Origin: Acanthacorydalis orientalis
Lineage: Eukaryota > Arthropoda > Insecta > Megaloptera > Corydalidae
Direction of reading: 5' to 3'
Assembly: GCA_034766995.1 (NCBI GenBank)
Contig: CM068323.1
Coordinates: 2,462,967 to 2,526,966 of the forward strand
Length of the DNA: 64,000 nt
This document shows, piece by piece, positions 1 through 9,987 of the stretch. The notes under the pieces are model-generated. The model ran no database searches. It was not told the DNA's origin and worked only from the letters and a program-made list of their open reading frames with translations. Position 1 is the stretch's first letter, and the number at the start of each line of letters is the position of its first letter. Position numbers and translations under genes: made by a program.

Positions 1-12
1 CTAAAACCAAAA

Positions 13-393
13 ATGAGTAAACAAATAACAGAATCAATACAAACAGAAGAAATATTGATCACAAGCCCAGCCAATTCTCAACCAGAATCCAGATGTGCTG
101 GTACTCAATCTACATCTACATATGAACACGGTCGTATTACTCCACGATCGAAGAGGAAAAGGAAAGCTGTATCTGCTTCTGACCGAGCATTGAGAATAGT
201 AGAAGAACGCCTAGCTCCAATACAAGAAGATAAATTTGACATTTTTGGTAAAAATGTGGCCGCTAAACTTCGCACACTGCAGAACGAGCAACGCATTCAT
301 GCAGAGAAGCTCATTAATGACGCATTAAATGAAGCAGAACCAAACAACTTAAGTAGAGATTGTCATATATCTCTCAGTGCGGTCCAACAATGA
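13..393 (+). CDS. BESS-like C-terminal ORF, array copy B1
   Basis: A 126-codon ORF with a true ATG in a favourable context (AAAATG). Residues 45-51 are a basic cluster (RSKRKRK) that could serve as a nuclear localisation signal. Residues about 72-115 (starting FDIFGKNVAAKLR) resemble the BESS-type C-terminal region of insect MADF/BESS proteins, a protein-interaction module of chromatin and transcription factors. The N-terminal DNA-binding MADF/Myb-like part is absent, so this looks like the last exon or a captured 3' end of a host or transposon gene. An AT-rich 3'UTR-like stretch follows. B1 has Asn106 and Pro110 and, with B9, the leader AAAAATGAG where other copies have AATAATGAG. Expression is unknown; the family call rests on similarity recalled by eye. 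Confidence 0.45.
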   Translation: MSKQITESIQTEEILITSPANSQPESRCAGTQSTSTYEHGRITPRSKRKRKAVSASDRALRIVEERLAPIQEDKFDIFGKNVAAKLRTLQNEQRIHAEKLINDALNEAEPNNLSRDCHISLSAVQQ

Positions 394-522
394 TCACCTA
401 AATCTATGCAGCAAGAAATTTTAAAGGCAAATAGGGATAAAGTATATCTAATTTTATAAAAGAATATCTAATTTGTTCCTTTCTGTATTGCATGTACGCA
501 CTAAGCTTTTCAGAAGCGTCTG

Positions 523-590
523 TTAAGGATAATTATTATATATAAAAATTATTGTTATGTTTGTTATAAATAAAAACAAATTATCCTTAA
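523..590. repeat. 68-bp AT-rich segment with TTAA-ended 12-bp inverted repeats
   Basis: TTAAGGATAATT (523-534) and AATTATCCTTAA (579-590) are perfect reverse complements around an AT-rich core containing TATAAATAAAAA. The segment recurs 510 bp after every BESS ATG. In G modules only its right part, starting AAATTATTGTTATG, is present, joined to the broken integrase core. It could be a tiny MITE-like insertion with TTAA target duplication, a hairpin terminator or poly(A) region, or both. The shared right part is a likely recombination junction that let modules be shuffled. Confidence 0.5.
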
Positions 591-631
591 ACAAGACTTG
601 ATAATTATTTTATTCTCTATTTTGACTTCCA

Positions 632-934
632 ATGACAATGGAGAAACTACTATCTCAAATAATTCTCGAAGTACCCGACAAACTCGAGTTGAATAGCCGC
701 ACGTCGAAATCCTACTACGACAAGAAGACGAGAAATCTCCCAGAGCTCGTGATCGATCAACCAGTGACGGTGCAAATTCACCCGGACGTCGACAAAACGT
801 GGGAAAAAGGAAAAATAGTGAACAAATTCAGTCGCAGAGACTATGTAATTAATGTCAAGGGAACAATTTACAGACGCAACTTAGTTCATATTCGACCTAC
901 GACAAAGTTTTCTCAACGCCTACAGCCTCTGTGA
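632..934 (+). pseudogene. Ty3/gypsy integrase C-terminal domain ORF, copy after B1
   Basis: A 100-codon ORF starting at ATGACAATGG; the second ATG has the better context. Residues about 27-90 match the C-terminal chromatin/DNA-binding part of gypsy-type integrases: a KSYYDKKTRNLP stretch, Trp57 in WEKGKIV, and the closing GTIYRRNLVHIRPT. No catalytic residues are included, so it cannot be a working integrase on its own. After codon 93 a four-T run puts the frame on an early stop (SQRLQPL). This copy has Arg68 and uniquely Gln98 (TACAGCC), an allele otherwise found only in three-T copies. Confidence 0.65.
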
Positions 935-1135
935 ATTCAGTCATCCACAACAGACTCATTGTCTTTGTTTCAACGACAAAGTCTATTATCTAGTCCACAG
1001 GCAACTCCTGAGATTCACCACAAGAATCAAGTCTCGAAATCAATGAACGAATCTCCGAACACGACGTAACCATTTACACAACAGGGAACTTCAATTGCTG
1101 TTTCAAAATCAGAATCGACGCATCCATCAAAGAAC

Positions 1136-1196
1136 TCTATCAAAGAACTCTATCAAAGAACTCTATCAAAGAACTCTATCAAAGAAGCGTTCAAAA
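1136..1196 (+). repeat. 13-bp minisatellite, 4 full copies
   Basis: Tandem atcaaagaactct units, with a trailing partial unit running into GAAGCGTTC. This is the shortest type of block between an integrase tail and the leader of the next unit; no G module precedes it. Confidence 0.9.
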
Positions 1197-1425
1197 CTTC
1201 GAGGAAAATTTAACGACTTTATTATGAAGTAATAATTTAAACGAAAAAGGAGAGGATGTTACGTTATCATACGTACTAGTGAGAGAAGGGTCACCAATGC
1301 AACCGGCGTTGTTGAAAACATCAGACGGGGAGTTTGATCAGGGGCGTAGCACGAAATAGACAGAAATTGAAATTAAAATAGTGGAGTGATTAGAAACAAT
1401 CCATCTTGAAACACTAAAACCAATA
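1197..1425 (+). promoter_or_regulatory. Unit leader with polypurine tract and TGTTACG motif (possible LTR boundary)
   Basis: This 230-bp stretch is conserved before every BESS ORF. It holds a purine run (GAAAAAGGAGAGGA, 1243-1256) directly followed by TGTTACG at 1257, the arrangement expected where a polypurine tract meets the start of a 3' LTR in gypsy elements. TGTTACG lies 169 bp upstream of the BESS ATG in each unit checked. No matching LTR end with a primer-binding site was found, so this may be an LTR remnant that now acts only as spacer or promoter. Confidence 0.35.
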
Positions 1426-1806
1426 ATGAGTAAACAAATAACAGAATCAATACAAACAGAAGAAATATTGATCACAAGCCCAGCCAATTCTCAACCAGAA
1501 TCCAGATGTGCTGGTACTCAATCTACATCTACATATGAACACGGTCGTATTACTCCACGATCGAAGAGGAAAAGGAAAGCTGTATCTGCTTCTGACCGAG
1601 CATTGAGAATAGTAGAAGAACGCCTAGCTCCAATACAAGAAGATAAATTTGACATTTTTGGTAAAAATGTGGCCGCTAAACTTCGCACACTGCAGAACGA
1701 GCAACGCATTCATGCAGAGAAGCTCATTAATGACGCATTAAATGAAGCAGAACCAAACAACTTAAGTAGAGATTGTCATATATCTCTCAGTGCGGTCCAA
1801 CAATGA
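1426..1806 (+). CDS. BESS-like ORF, array copy B2
   Basis: Protein identical to copy B1 (Asn106, Pro110). Only 1413 bp separate the two ATGs because no G module lies between them. Confidence 0.45.
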   Translation: MSKQITESIQTEEILITSPANSQPESRCAGTQSTSTYEHGRITPRSKRKRKAVSASDRALRIVEERLAPIQEDKFDIFGKNVAAKLRTLQNEQRIHAEKLINDALNEAEPNNLSRDCHISLSAVQQ

Positions 1807-2044
1807 TCACCTAAATCTATGCAGCAAGAAATTTTAAAGGCAAATAGGGATAAAGTATATCTAATTTTATAAAAGAATATCTAATTTGTTCCTTTCTGTA
1901 TTGCATGTACGCACTAAGCTTTTCAGAAGCGTCTGTTAAGGATAATTATTATATATAAAAATTATTGTTATGTTTGTTATAAATAAAAACAAATTATCCT
2001 TAAACAAGACTTGATAATTATTTTATTCTCTATTTTGACTTCCA

Positions 2045-2347
2045 ATGACAATGGAGAAACTACTATCTCAAATAATTCTCGAAGTACCCGACAAACTCGA
2101 GTTGAATAGCCGCACGTCGAAATCCTACTATGACAAGAAGACGAGAAATCTCCCAGAGCTCGTGATCGATCAACCAGTGACGGTGCAAATTCACCCGGAC
2201 GTCGACAAAACGTGGGAAAAAGGAAAAATAGTGAACAAGTTCAGTGACAGAGACTATGTAATTAATGTCAAGGGAACAATTTACAGACGCAACTTAGTTC
2301 ATATTCGACCTACGACAAAGTTTTCTCAACGCCTAGAGCCTCTGTGA
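2045..2347 (+). pseudogene. Gypsy integrase C-terminal ORF, copy after B2
   Basis: Carries Asp68 (AGTGAC) where most copies have Arg68 (AGTCGC). Every Asp68 copy in the window is followed directly by a G module, as here. Confidence 0.6.
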
Positions 2348-2371
2348 ATTCAGTCATCCACAACAGACTCA

Positions 2372-4066
2372 TTGTCTTTGTTTCAACGACAAAGTCTATT
2401 ATCTAGTCCACGGGCAACTCCTGCGATTCAGCGGGTCGACCCTTCTACCAAACGTGAATGGGAATTGAAGATCAATCGGTGTCCGATCAAACTAGACACC
2501 ATCGGTGAGAATATTTCACAGAATTCAAGTTCATCTTCAGTCGAGGTCATTCTTCAAGGTCATCTGAGTTCGAGAGCTTTCTCGACGGCCGAAATCCGTG
2601 CTCTCGAGATAACTACTGCCATACGTGTTTCTGAAATCAACTACCGCACCTCCACCAGGAAACCTGTTCCAAGGATCTCGACCTCCAACTTGCACCATGC
2701 CACCAGCAAGGAAGTTCCACCTGCGACGAGGCTCTGTTCGTTCTGCAGTCAGGACCACCGTAAATATAGCTGTCCTGTGATGCGTAAACTCCCCGTAGAG
2801 GAGAGGTTAACCCTGGCCCGGAGCCATGCTCTATTCCACAACTGTCTCTGCGCGCTCCCACGCAAAAAATGTTTATCAAAGAAGAAGTGTGTCCATTGCA
2901 ACAGGCAGCACAACACTCTGTTGCACGCTGATAATTCATCATCCAAGAAGTCCACATTGTCTATGTCGTCAGACGTCTGTCCGAATGCTGGATACACAAG
3001 TCCTCAGGAGATCCAGAGTCTCCTAGTGAGGGGCCTTATTGCTGATCAGATTGTGATTCTAGCCACAGCCTTGGTGACAGTAGTGGCCCCTACAGGTGCC
3101 GCAATGATGACTCGAGCCCCCCTCGACTGCGGGTCTGAGGCCTCGTTCGTCTGCGGTCGACTGGCGCAGATGCTTAATCTTCCGGTCATCAAGCCGAAGG
3201 CTCGTCTAAGCGTCACTGGTGGAGTCACAGCCTCCACAGCCCAGAAGAAGGCTGTCTTTCGGATCCGTTCTCGTGTTGACTCACGATTTGACCTCGACGT
3301 AGAAGCTTTCGTACTCTCGCAGCTGACAAACAAGATTCCGAGTCAGCTTGTACACGATGTCGAGGCTACCCGTATGGCTGGGTTGGGGCTCGGCGATCCA
3401 TACTATTGGAAAGCGGAGCACGCCGGGATGATTCTCGGTGCGGACGTTTATTTCCAACTATTGCGACCAGGAGTTCAAAAGATTCCCTCAACTACGTCAG
3501 TATTGTCTATTCTTCCGAAGACCAGGTGCGATTCTCCAGTATTGTCTATTCTTCTGGAGACCAGGTGCGATTCTCCAGTATTGTCTATTGTTCCGGAGAC
3601 CAGGTGCGATTCTCCAGTATTGTCTATTCTTCCGGAGACCAGGTGCGATTCTCCAGTATTGTCTATTGTTCCGGAGAACAAGTGCGACTCTCCAGTATTG
3701 TCTATTGTTCCGGAGACCAGGTGCGATTCTGCAGTATTGTCTATAATGCCGAAGACCAAGTGCGATTGTTCAGTATTGTCTATTCTTCCGGAGACCCGGT
3801 GCGATTCTTTTGAACTTGATATATTACAGGACATGTCGGCTGAGACACTTATCGCCACGTGCAAACGAAATTTCAGTAGACACGGCATTCCCACGAGACT
3901 ACGCAGCGATAATGGAACCAATTTCGAAAATCAGCTAATGGAGAAACTTGCTCATAATTGGGCATTCACGATTGTGACTTCTGCACCAAAACACCAGCGT
4001 GGGAATGTAAAAGAGAATCCGCAGACAAAATTGCCAAGAAATTATTGTTATGTTTGTTATAAATAA
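2372..4066 (+). pseudogene. BEL/Pao gag-protease fragment fused through a minisatellite to a gypsy integrase core, copy G1
   Basis: A 564-codon frame opening at TTG, not ATG; BEL-like sequence begins near 2431. Residues 29-31 (REW) resemble the BEL gag core. Zinc-knuckle cysteines lie at 122-134 (CSFCSQDHRKYSC) and about 158-185 (with CVHCNRQHNTLLH). An aspartic protease of the BEL type follows, with active-site LDCGS at 251-255 and GADVY at 356-360. From codon 376 the frame runs through eight 13-residue repeats and into an integrase core (FELD, then GIPTRLRSDNG holding a catalytic Asp). Reverse transcriptase and RNase H are missing. This copy lacks the Met32 found in the others (TTG instead of ATG), so its first ATG is about codon 137. 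It also has Cys160 and Cys261, as copy G10 does. Confidence 0.7.
3497..3807 (+). repeat. 39-bp minisatellite, 8 monomers (G1)
   Basis: The length of 311 bp equals one 38-bp first monomer plus seven of 39 bp. In one frame the monomer reads SSIVYSSGDQVRF and in another LPETRCDSPVLSI. There is no 37-bp variant, so the gag-protease frame passes straight through. Confidence 0.95.
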
Positions 4067-4415
4067 AAACAAATTATCCTTAAACAAGACTTGATAATTA
4101 TTTTATTCTCTATTTTGACTTCCAATGACAATGGAGAAACTACTATCTCAAATAATTCTCGAAGTACCCGACAAACTCGAGTTGAATAGCCGCACGTCGA
4201 AATCCTACTACGACAAGAAGACGAGAAATCTCCCAGAGCTCGTGATCGATCAACCAGTGACGGTGCAAATTCACCCGGACGTCGACAAAACGTGGGAAAA
4301 AGGAAAAATAGTGAACAAATTCAGTCGCAGAGACTATGTAATTAATGTCAAGGGAACAATTTACAGACGCAACTTAGTTCATATTCGACCTACGACAAAG
4401 TTTCTCAACGCCTAG
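3808..4415 (+). pseudogene. Gypsy integrase core fragment plus C-terminal ORF, end of G1
   Basis: The core piece (to 4066) has FELDILQDMS, the GIP...SDNG segment, and a TSAPKHQRGN stretch aligned with the usual end of the catalytic core. The region that should carry the first catalytic Asp is replaced by the minisatellite, and the sequence around the final Glu is out of register, so it is inactive. An AT-rich insert with a TAA stop separates it from the C-terminal ORF (4125-4415). That ORF has a three-T run and then a TAG, so it ends after 96 codons. With G9, this copy has His in place of Arg (AHNW) and KENPQTK. Confidence 0.65.
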
Positions 4416-4617
4416 AGCCTCTGTGAATTCAGTCATCCACAACAGACTCATTGTCTTTGTTTCAACGACAAAGTCTATTATCTAGTCCACAGGCAACTCC
4501 TGAGATTCACCACAAGAATCAAGTCTCGAAATCAATGAACGAATCTCCGAACACGACGTAACCAGTTACACAACAGGGAACTTCAATTGCTGTTTCAAAA
4601 TCAGAATCGACGCATCC

Positions 4618-4782
4618 ATCAAAGAACTCGATCAAAGAACTCGATCAAAGAACTCGATCAAAGAACTCGATCAAAGAACTCGATCAAAGAACTCGATCAA
4701 AGAACTCGATCAAAGAACTCGATCAAAGAACTCGATCAAAGAACTCGATCAAAGAACTCTATCAAAGAACTCTATCAAAGAA
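4618..4782 (+). repeat. 13-bp minisatellite, 12 full copies
   Basis: Most units here begin GATC (gatcaaagaactc) instead of the TATC form that dominates elsewhere, so one variant has spread locally. The 13-bp period leaves an open frame repeating every 13 residues. Confidence 0.9.
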
Positions 4783-5021
4783 GCGTTCAAAACTTCGAGG
4801 AAAATTTAACGACTTTATTATGAAGTAATAATTTAAACGAAAAAGGAGAGGATGTTACGTTATCATACGTACTAGTGAGAGAAGGGTCACCAATGCAACC
4901 GGCGTTGTTGAAAACATCAGACGGGGAGTTTGATCAGGGGCGTAGCACGAAATAGACAGAAATTGAAATTAAAATAGTGGAGTGATTAGAAACAATCCAT
5001 CTTGAAACACTAAAACCAATA

Positions 5022-5402
5022 ATGAGTAAACAAATAACAGAATCAATACAAACAGAAGAAATATTGATCACAAGCCCAGCCAATTCTCAACCAGAATCCA
5101 GATGTGCTGGTACTCAATCTACATCTACATATGAACACGGTCGTATTACTCCACGATCGAAGAGGAAAAGGAAAGCTGTATCTGCTTCTGACCGAGCATT
5201 GAGAATAGTAGAAGAACGCCTAGCTCCAATACAAGAAGATAAATTTGACATTTTTGGTAAAAATGTGGCCGCTAAACTTCGCACACTGCAGAACGAGCAA
5301 CGCATTCATGCAGAGAAGCTCATTAATGACGCATTATATGAAGCAGAACTTAACAACTTAAGTAGAGATTGTCATATATCTCTCAGTGCGGTCCAACAAT
5401 GA
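5022..5402 (+). CDS. BESS-like ORF, array copy B3
   Basis: Tyr106 and Leu110 (YEAELNN). The following spacer has AGAAGCTTCTG where most copies have AGAAGCGTCTG. B8 and B13 share both markers. Confidence 0.45.
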   Translation: MSKQITESIQTEEILITSPANSQPESRCAGTQSTSTYEHGRITPRSKRKRKAVSASDRALRIVEERLAPIQEDKFDIFGKNVAAKLRTLQNEQRIHAEKLINDALYEAELNNLSRDCHISLSAVQQ

Positions 5403-5640
5403 TCACCTAAATCTATGCAGCAAGAAATTTTAAAAGCAAATAGGGATAAAGTATATCTAATTTTATAAAAGAATATCTAATTTGTTCCTTTCTGTATTGC
5501 ATGTACGCACTAAGCTTTTCAGAAGCTTCTGTTAAGGATAATTATTATATATAAAAATTATTGTTATGTTTGTTATAAATAAAAACAAATTATCCTTAAA
5601 CAAGACTTGATAATTATTTTATTCTCTATTTTGACTTCCA

Positions 5641-5943
5641 ATGACAATGGAGAAACTACTATCTCAAATAATTCTCGAAGTACCCGACAAACTCGAGTTG
5701 AATAGCCGCACGTCGAAATCCTACTATAACAAGAAGACGAGAAATCTCCCAGAGCTCGTGATCGATCAACCAGTGACGGTGCAAATTCACCCGGACGTCG
5801 ACAAATCGTGGGAAAAAGGAAAAATAGTGAACAAATTCAGTCGCAGAGACTATGTAATTAATGTCAAGGGAACAATTTACAGACGCAACTTAGTTCATAT
5901 TCGACCTACGACAAAGTTTTCTCAACGCCTAGAGCCTCTGTGA
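5641..5943 (+). pseudogene. Gypsy integrase C-terminal ORF, copy after B3
   Basis: Arg68, Ser56 (DKSW) and a private Asn30 (YYNKK). Ser56 recurs only in the copies at 35281 and 44442. Confidence 0.6.
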
Positions 5944-5967
5944 ATTCAGTCATCCACAACAGACTCA

Positions 5968-8900
5968 TTGTCTTTGTTTCAACGACAAAGTCTATTATCT
6001 AGTCCACAGGCAACTCCTGAGATTCAGCGGGTCGACCCTTCTACCAAACGTGAATGGGAAATGAAGATCAATCGGTGTCCGATCAAACTAGACACCATCG
6101 GTGAGAATATTTCACAGAATTCAAGTTCATCTTCAGTCGAGGTCATTCTTCAAGGTCATCTGAGTTCGAGAGCTTTCTCGACGGCCGAAATCCGTGCTCT
6201 CGAGATAACTACTGCCATACGGGTTTCTGAAATCAACTACCGCACCTCCACCAGGAAACCTGTTCCAAGGATCTCGACCTCCAACTTGCACCATGCCACC
6301 AGCAAGGAAGTTCCACCTGCGACGAGGCTCTGTTCGTTCTGCAGTCAGGACCACCGTAAATATAGCTGTCCTGTGATGCGTAAACTCCCCGTAGAGGAGA
6401 GGTTAACCCTGGCCCGGAGGCATGCTCTATTCCACAACTGTCTCGGCGCGCTCCCACGCAAAAAATGTTTATCAAAGAAGAAGTGTGTCCATTGCAACAG
6501 GCAGCACAACACTCTGTTGCACGCTGATAATTCATCATCCAAGAACTCCACATTGTCTATGTCGTCAGACGTCTGTCCGAATGCTGGATACACAAGTCCT
6601 CAGGAGATCCAGAGTCTCCTAGTGAGGGGCCTTATTGCTGATCAGATTGTGATTCTAGCCACAGCCTTGGTGACAGTAGTGGCCCCTACAGGTGCCGCAA
6701 TGATGACTCGAGCCCCCCTCGACTGCGGGTCTGAGGCCTCGTTCGTCTCCGGTCGACTGGCGCAGATGCTTAATCTTCCGGTCATCAAGCCGAAGGCTCG
6801 TCTAAGCGTCATTGGTGGAGTCACAGCCTCCACAGCCCAGAATAAGGCTGTCTTTCGGATCCGTTCTCGTGTTGACTCACGATTTGACCTCGACGTAGAA
6901 GCTTTCGTACTCTCGCAGCTGACAAACAAGATTCCGAGTCAGCTTGTACACGATGTCGAGGCTACCCGTATGGCTGGGTTGGGGCTCGGCGATCCATACT
7001 ATTGGAAACCGGAGCACGCCGGGATGATTCTCGGTGCGGACGTTTATTTCCAACTATTGCGACCAGGAGTTCAAAAGATTCCCTCAACTACGTCAGTATT
7101 GTCTATTCTTCCGAAGACCAGGTGCGATTCTCCTGTATTGTCTATTCTTCTGGAGACCAGGTGCGATTCTCCAGTATTGTCTATTGTTCCGGAGACCAGG
7201 TGCGATTCTCCAGTATTGTCTATTCTTCCGGAGACCAGGTGCGATTCTCCAGTATTGTCTATTCTTCCGGAGACCAGGTGCGATTCTCCAGTATTGTCTA
7301 TTGTTCCGGAGAACAAGTGCGATTCTCCAGTATTGTCTATTCTTCCGGAGACCAGGTGCGATTCTCCAGTATTGTCTATTCTTCCAGAGACCATCCGATT
7401 CTCCAGTATTGTCTATTGTTCCGGAGAACAAGTGCGATTCTCCAGTATTGTCTATTCTTCCGGAGACCAGGTGCGATTCACCAGTATTGTCTATAATGCC
7501 GGAGACCAGGTGCGATTCTCCAGTATTGTCTATTCTTCCGGAGACCAGGTGCGATTCTCCAGTATTGTCTATTCTTCCGGAGACCAGGTGCGATTCTCCA
7601 GTATTGTCTATTCTTCCGGAGACCAGGTGCGATTCTCCAGTATTGTCTTTTCTTCCGGAGACCAGGTGCGATCCTCCAGTATTGTCTATAATGCCGGAGA
7701 CCAGGTGCAATTGTTCAGTATTGTCTATTCATCCGGAGACCAGGTGCGATTCTCCAGTATTGTCTATTCTTCCGGAGACCAGATGCAAATCTCCAGTATT
7801 GTCTATTCTTCCGGAGACCAGGTGCGATTCTCCAGTATTGTTTATTCTTCCGGAGACCAGGTGCGATTCTTCAGTATTGTCTATTCTTCCAGAGACCAGG
7901 TGCGATTCTCCAGTATTGTCTATAATGCCGGAGACCAGGTGCGATTCTCCAGTATTGTCTATTCTTCCGGAGACCAGGTGCGATTCTCCAGTATTGTCTA
8001 TTGTTCCGGAGAACAAGTGCGATTCTCCAGTATTGTCTATTCTTCCGGAGACCAGGTGCGATTCTCCAGTATTGTCTATTCTTCCGGAGACCAGGTGCGA
8101 TTCTCCAGTATTGTCTATTCTGCCAGAGACCATCCGATTCTCCAGTATTGTCTATTCTTCCGGAGACCAGATGCAAATCTCAAGTATTGTCTATTCTTCC
8201 GGAGACCAGGTGCGATTCTCCAGTATTGTTTATTCTTCCGGAGACCAGGTGCGATTCTTCAGTATTGTCTATTCTTCCAGAGACCAGGTGCGATTCTCCA
8301 GTATTGTCTATTCTTCCAGAGACCATCCGATTCTCCAGTATTGTCTATTCTTCCGGAGACCAGGTGCGATTCTCCAGTATTGTCTTTTCTTCCGGAGACC
8401 AGGTGCGATTCTGCAGTATTGTCTATAATGCCGGAGACAAGGTGCGATTCTCCAGTATTGTCTATTCTTCCGGAGACCAGGTGCGATTCTCCAGTATTGT
8501 CTTTTCTTCCGGAGACCAGGTGCGATCCTCCAGTATTGTCTATAATGCCGGAGACCAGGTGCAATTGTTCAGTATTGTCTATTCATCCGGAGACCAGGTG
8601 CGATTCTCCAGTATTGTCTATTCTTCCGGAGACCAGATGCAAATCTCCAGTATTGTCTATTCTTCCGGAGACCAGGTGCGATTCTCCAGTATTGTTTATT
8701 CTTCCGGAGACCAGGTGCGATTCTTCAGTATTGTCTATTCTTCCAGAGACCAGGTGCGATTCTCCAGTATTGTCTATAATGCCGGAGACCAGGTGCGATT
8801 CTCCAGTATTGTCTATTCTTCCGGAGACCAGGTGCGATTCTCCAGTATTGTCTATTGTTCCGGAGAACAAGTGCGATTCTCCAGTATTGTCTATTCTTCC

Positions 8901-9474
8901 GGAGACCAGGTGCGATTCTCCAGTATTGTCTATTCTTCCGGAGACCAGGTGCGATTCTCCAGTATTGTCTATTCTGCCAGAGACCATCCGATTCTCCAGT
9001 ATTGTCTATTCTTCCGGAGACCAGATGCAAATCTCAAGTATTGTCTATTCTTCCGGAGACCAGGTGCGATTCTCCAGTATTGTTTATTCTTCCGGAGACC
9101 AGGTGCGATTCTTCAGTATTGTCTATTCTTCCAGAGACCAGGTGCGATTCTCCAGTATTGTCTATTCTTCCAGAGACCATCCGATTCTCCAGTATTGTCT
9201 ATTCTTCCGGAGACCAGATGCAAATCTCCAGTATTGTCTATTCTTCCGGAGACCAGGTGCGATTCTTCAGTATTGTCTATTCTTCCAGAGACCAGGTGCG
9301 ATTCTCCAGTATTGTCTATTCTTCCGGAGACCAGGTGCGATTCTTTTGAACTTGATATATTACAGGACATGTCGGCTGAGACACTTATCGCCACGTGCAA
9401 ACGAAATTTCAGTAGACACGGCATTCCCACGAGACTACGCAGCGATAATGGAACCAATTTCGAAAATCAGCTAA
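5968..9474 (+). pseudogene. BEL/Pao gag-protease fragment with an expanded minisatellite, copy G2
   Basis: The frame runs 1168 codons, mostly repeat. Met32 is present. Five 37-bp monomers shift the frame repeatedly (LPETRC, SSGDQ and FFRRPG phases alternate), so translation enters the integrase core in the wrong frame and ends at 9474. The protease motif LDCGS is intact. Confidence 0.65.
7093..9343 (+). repeat. 39-bp minisatellite, 58 monomers with an internal 854-bp higher-order repeat (G2)
   Basis: The length of 2251 bp equals one 38-bp, fifty-two 39-bp and five 37-bp monomers. The 37-bp variant contains AGACCATCCGATTC. The segment around 7729-8176 repeats at 8583-9030 with an offset of 854 bp, which is 22 monomers (20 of 39 plus 2 of 37). 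Confidence 0.95.
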
Positions 9475-9963
9475 TGGAGAAACTTGCTCGTAATTGGGCA
9501 TTCACGATTGTGACTTCTGCACCAAAACACCAGCGTGGGAATGTAAAGCAGAATCCGCAGTCAAAATTGCCAAGAAATTATTGTTATGTTTGTTATAAAT
9601 AAAAACAAATTATCCTTAAACAAGACTTGATAATTATTTTATTCTCTATTTTGACTTCCAATGACAATGGAGAAACTACTATCTCAAATAATTCTCGAAG
9701 TACCCGACAAACTCGAGTTGAATAGCCGCACGTCGAAATCCTACTATGACAAGAAGACGAGAAATCTCCCAGAGCTCGTGATCGATCAACCAGTGACGGT
9801 GCAAATTCACCCGGACGTCGACAAAACGTGGGAAAAAGGAAAAATAGTGAACAAATTCAGTCGCAGAGACTATGTAATTAATGTCAAGGGAACAATTTAC
9901 AGACGCAACTTAGTTCATATTCGACCTACGACAAAGTTTTCTCAACGCCTAGAGCCTCTGTGA
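9344..9963 (+). pseudogene. Gypsy integrase core fragment plus C-terminal ORF, end of G2
   Basis: The core version with ARNW and KQNPQSK is the common allele. The C-terminal ORF is at 9661-9963 (Arg68, four-T run). Another G module follows directly, with no 13-bp repeat between. Confidence 0.6.
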
Positions 9964-9987
9964 ATTCAGTCATCCACAACAGACTCA

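Noticed and set aside
105..296. 63-codon minus-strand frame inside every BESS ORF
   Set aside because: It repeats with each unit and lies wholly within the opposite-strand ORF; no domain, so it is a shadow frame.
523..590. Typical piggyBac MITE
   Set aside because: The TTAA ends fit, but the inverted repeats do not begin with the usual piggyBac CCC-type motif, so only a generic inverted repeat is claimed.
2537..2997. Minus-strand frames of 73, 82 and 106 codons across the gag region
   Set aside because: They mirror the BEL zinc-knuckle coding sequence and have no features of their own.
3497..3807. CRISPR-like array
   Set aside because: The 39-bp units are contiguous with no unique spacers, and the context is eukaryotic.
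4618..4782. Telomeric repeat
   Set aside because: The 13-bp unit is unlike TTAGG-type insect telomere repeats, and the blocks are short and internal.
4587..4823. Frames through the 13-bp repeat (IKELYQRTLSKNS periodicity) as a protein
   Set aside because: They open at TTG, consist almost wholly of repeat, and vary in length with repeat number.
7093..9343. Long minus-strand frames through the minisatellite as genes
   Set aside because: They arise because 39 is divisible by three and the monomer lacks stops in two reverse frames; there is no start context or flanking coding sequence.
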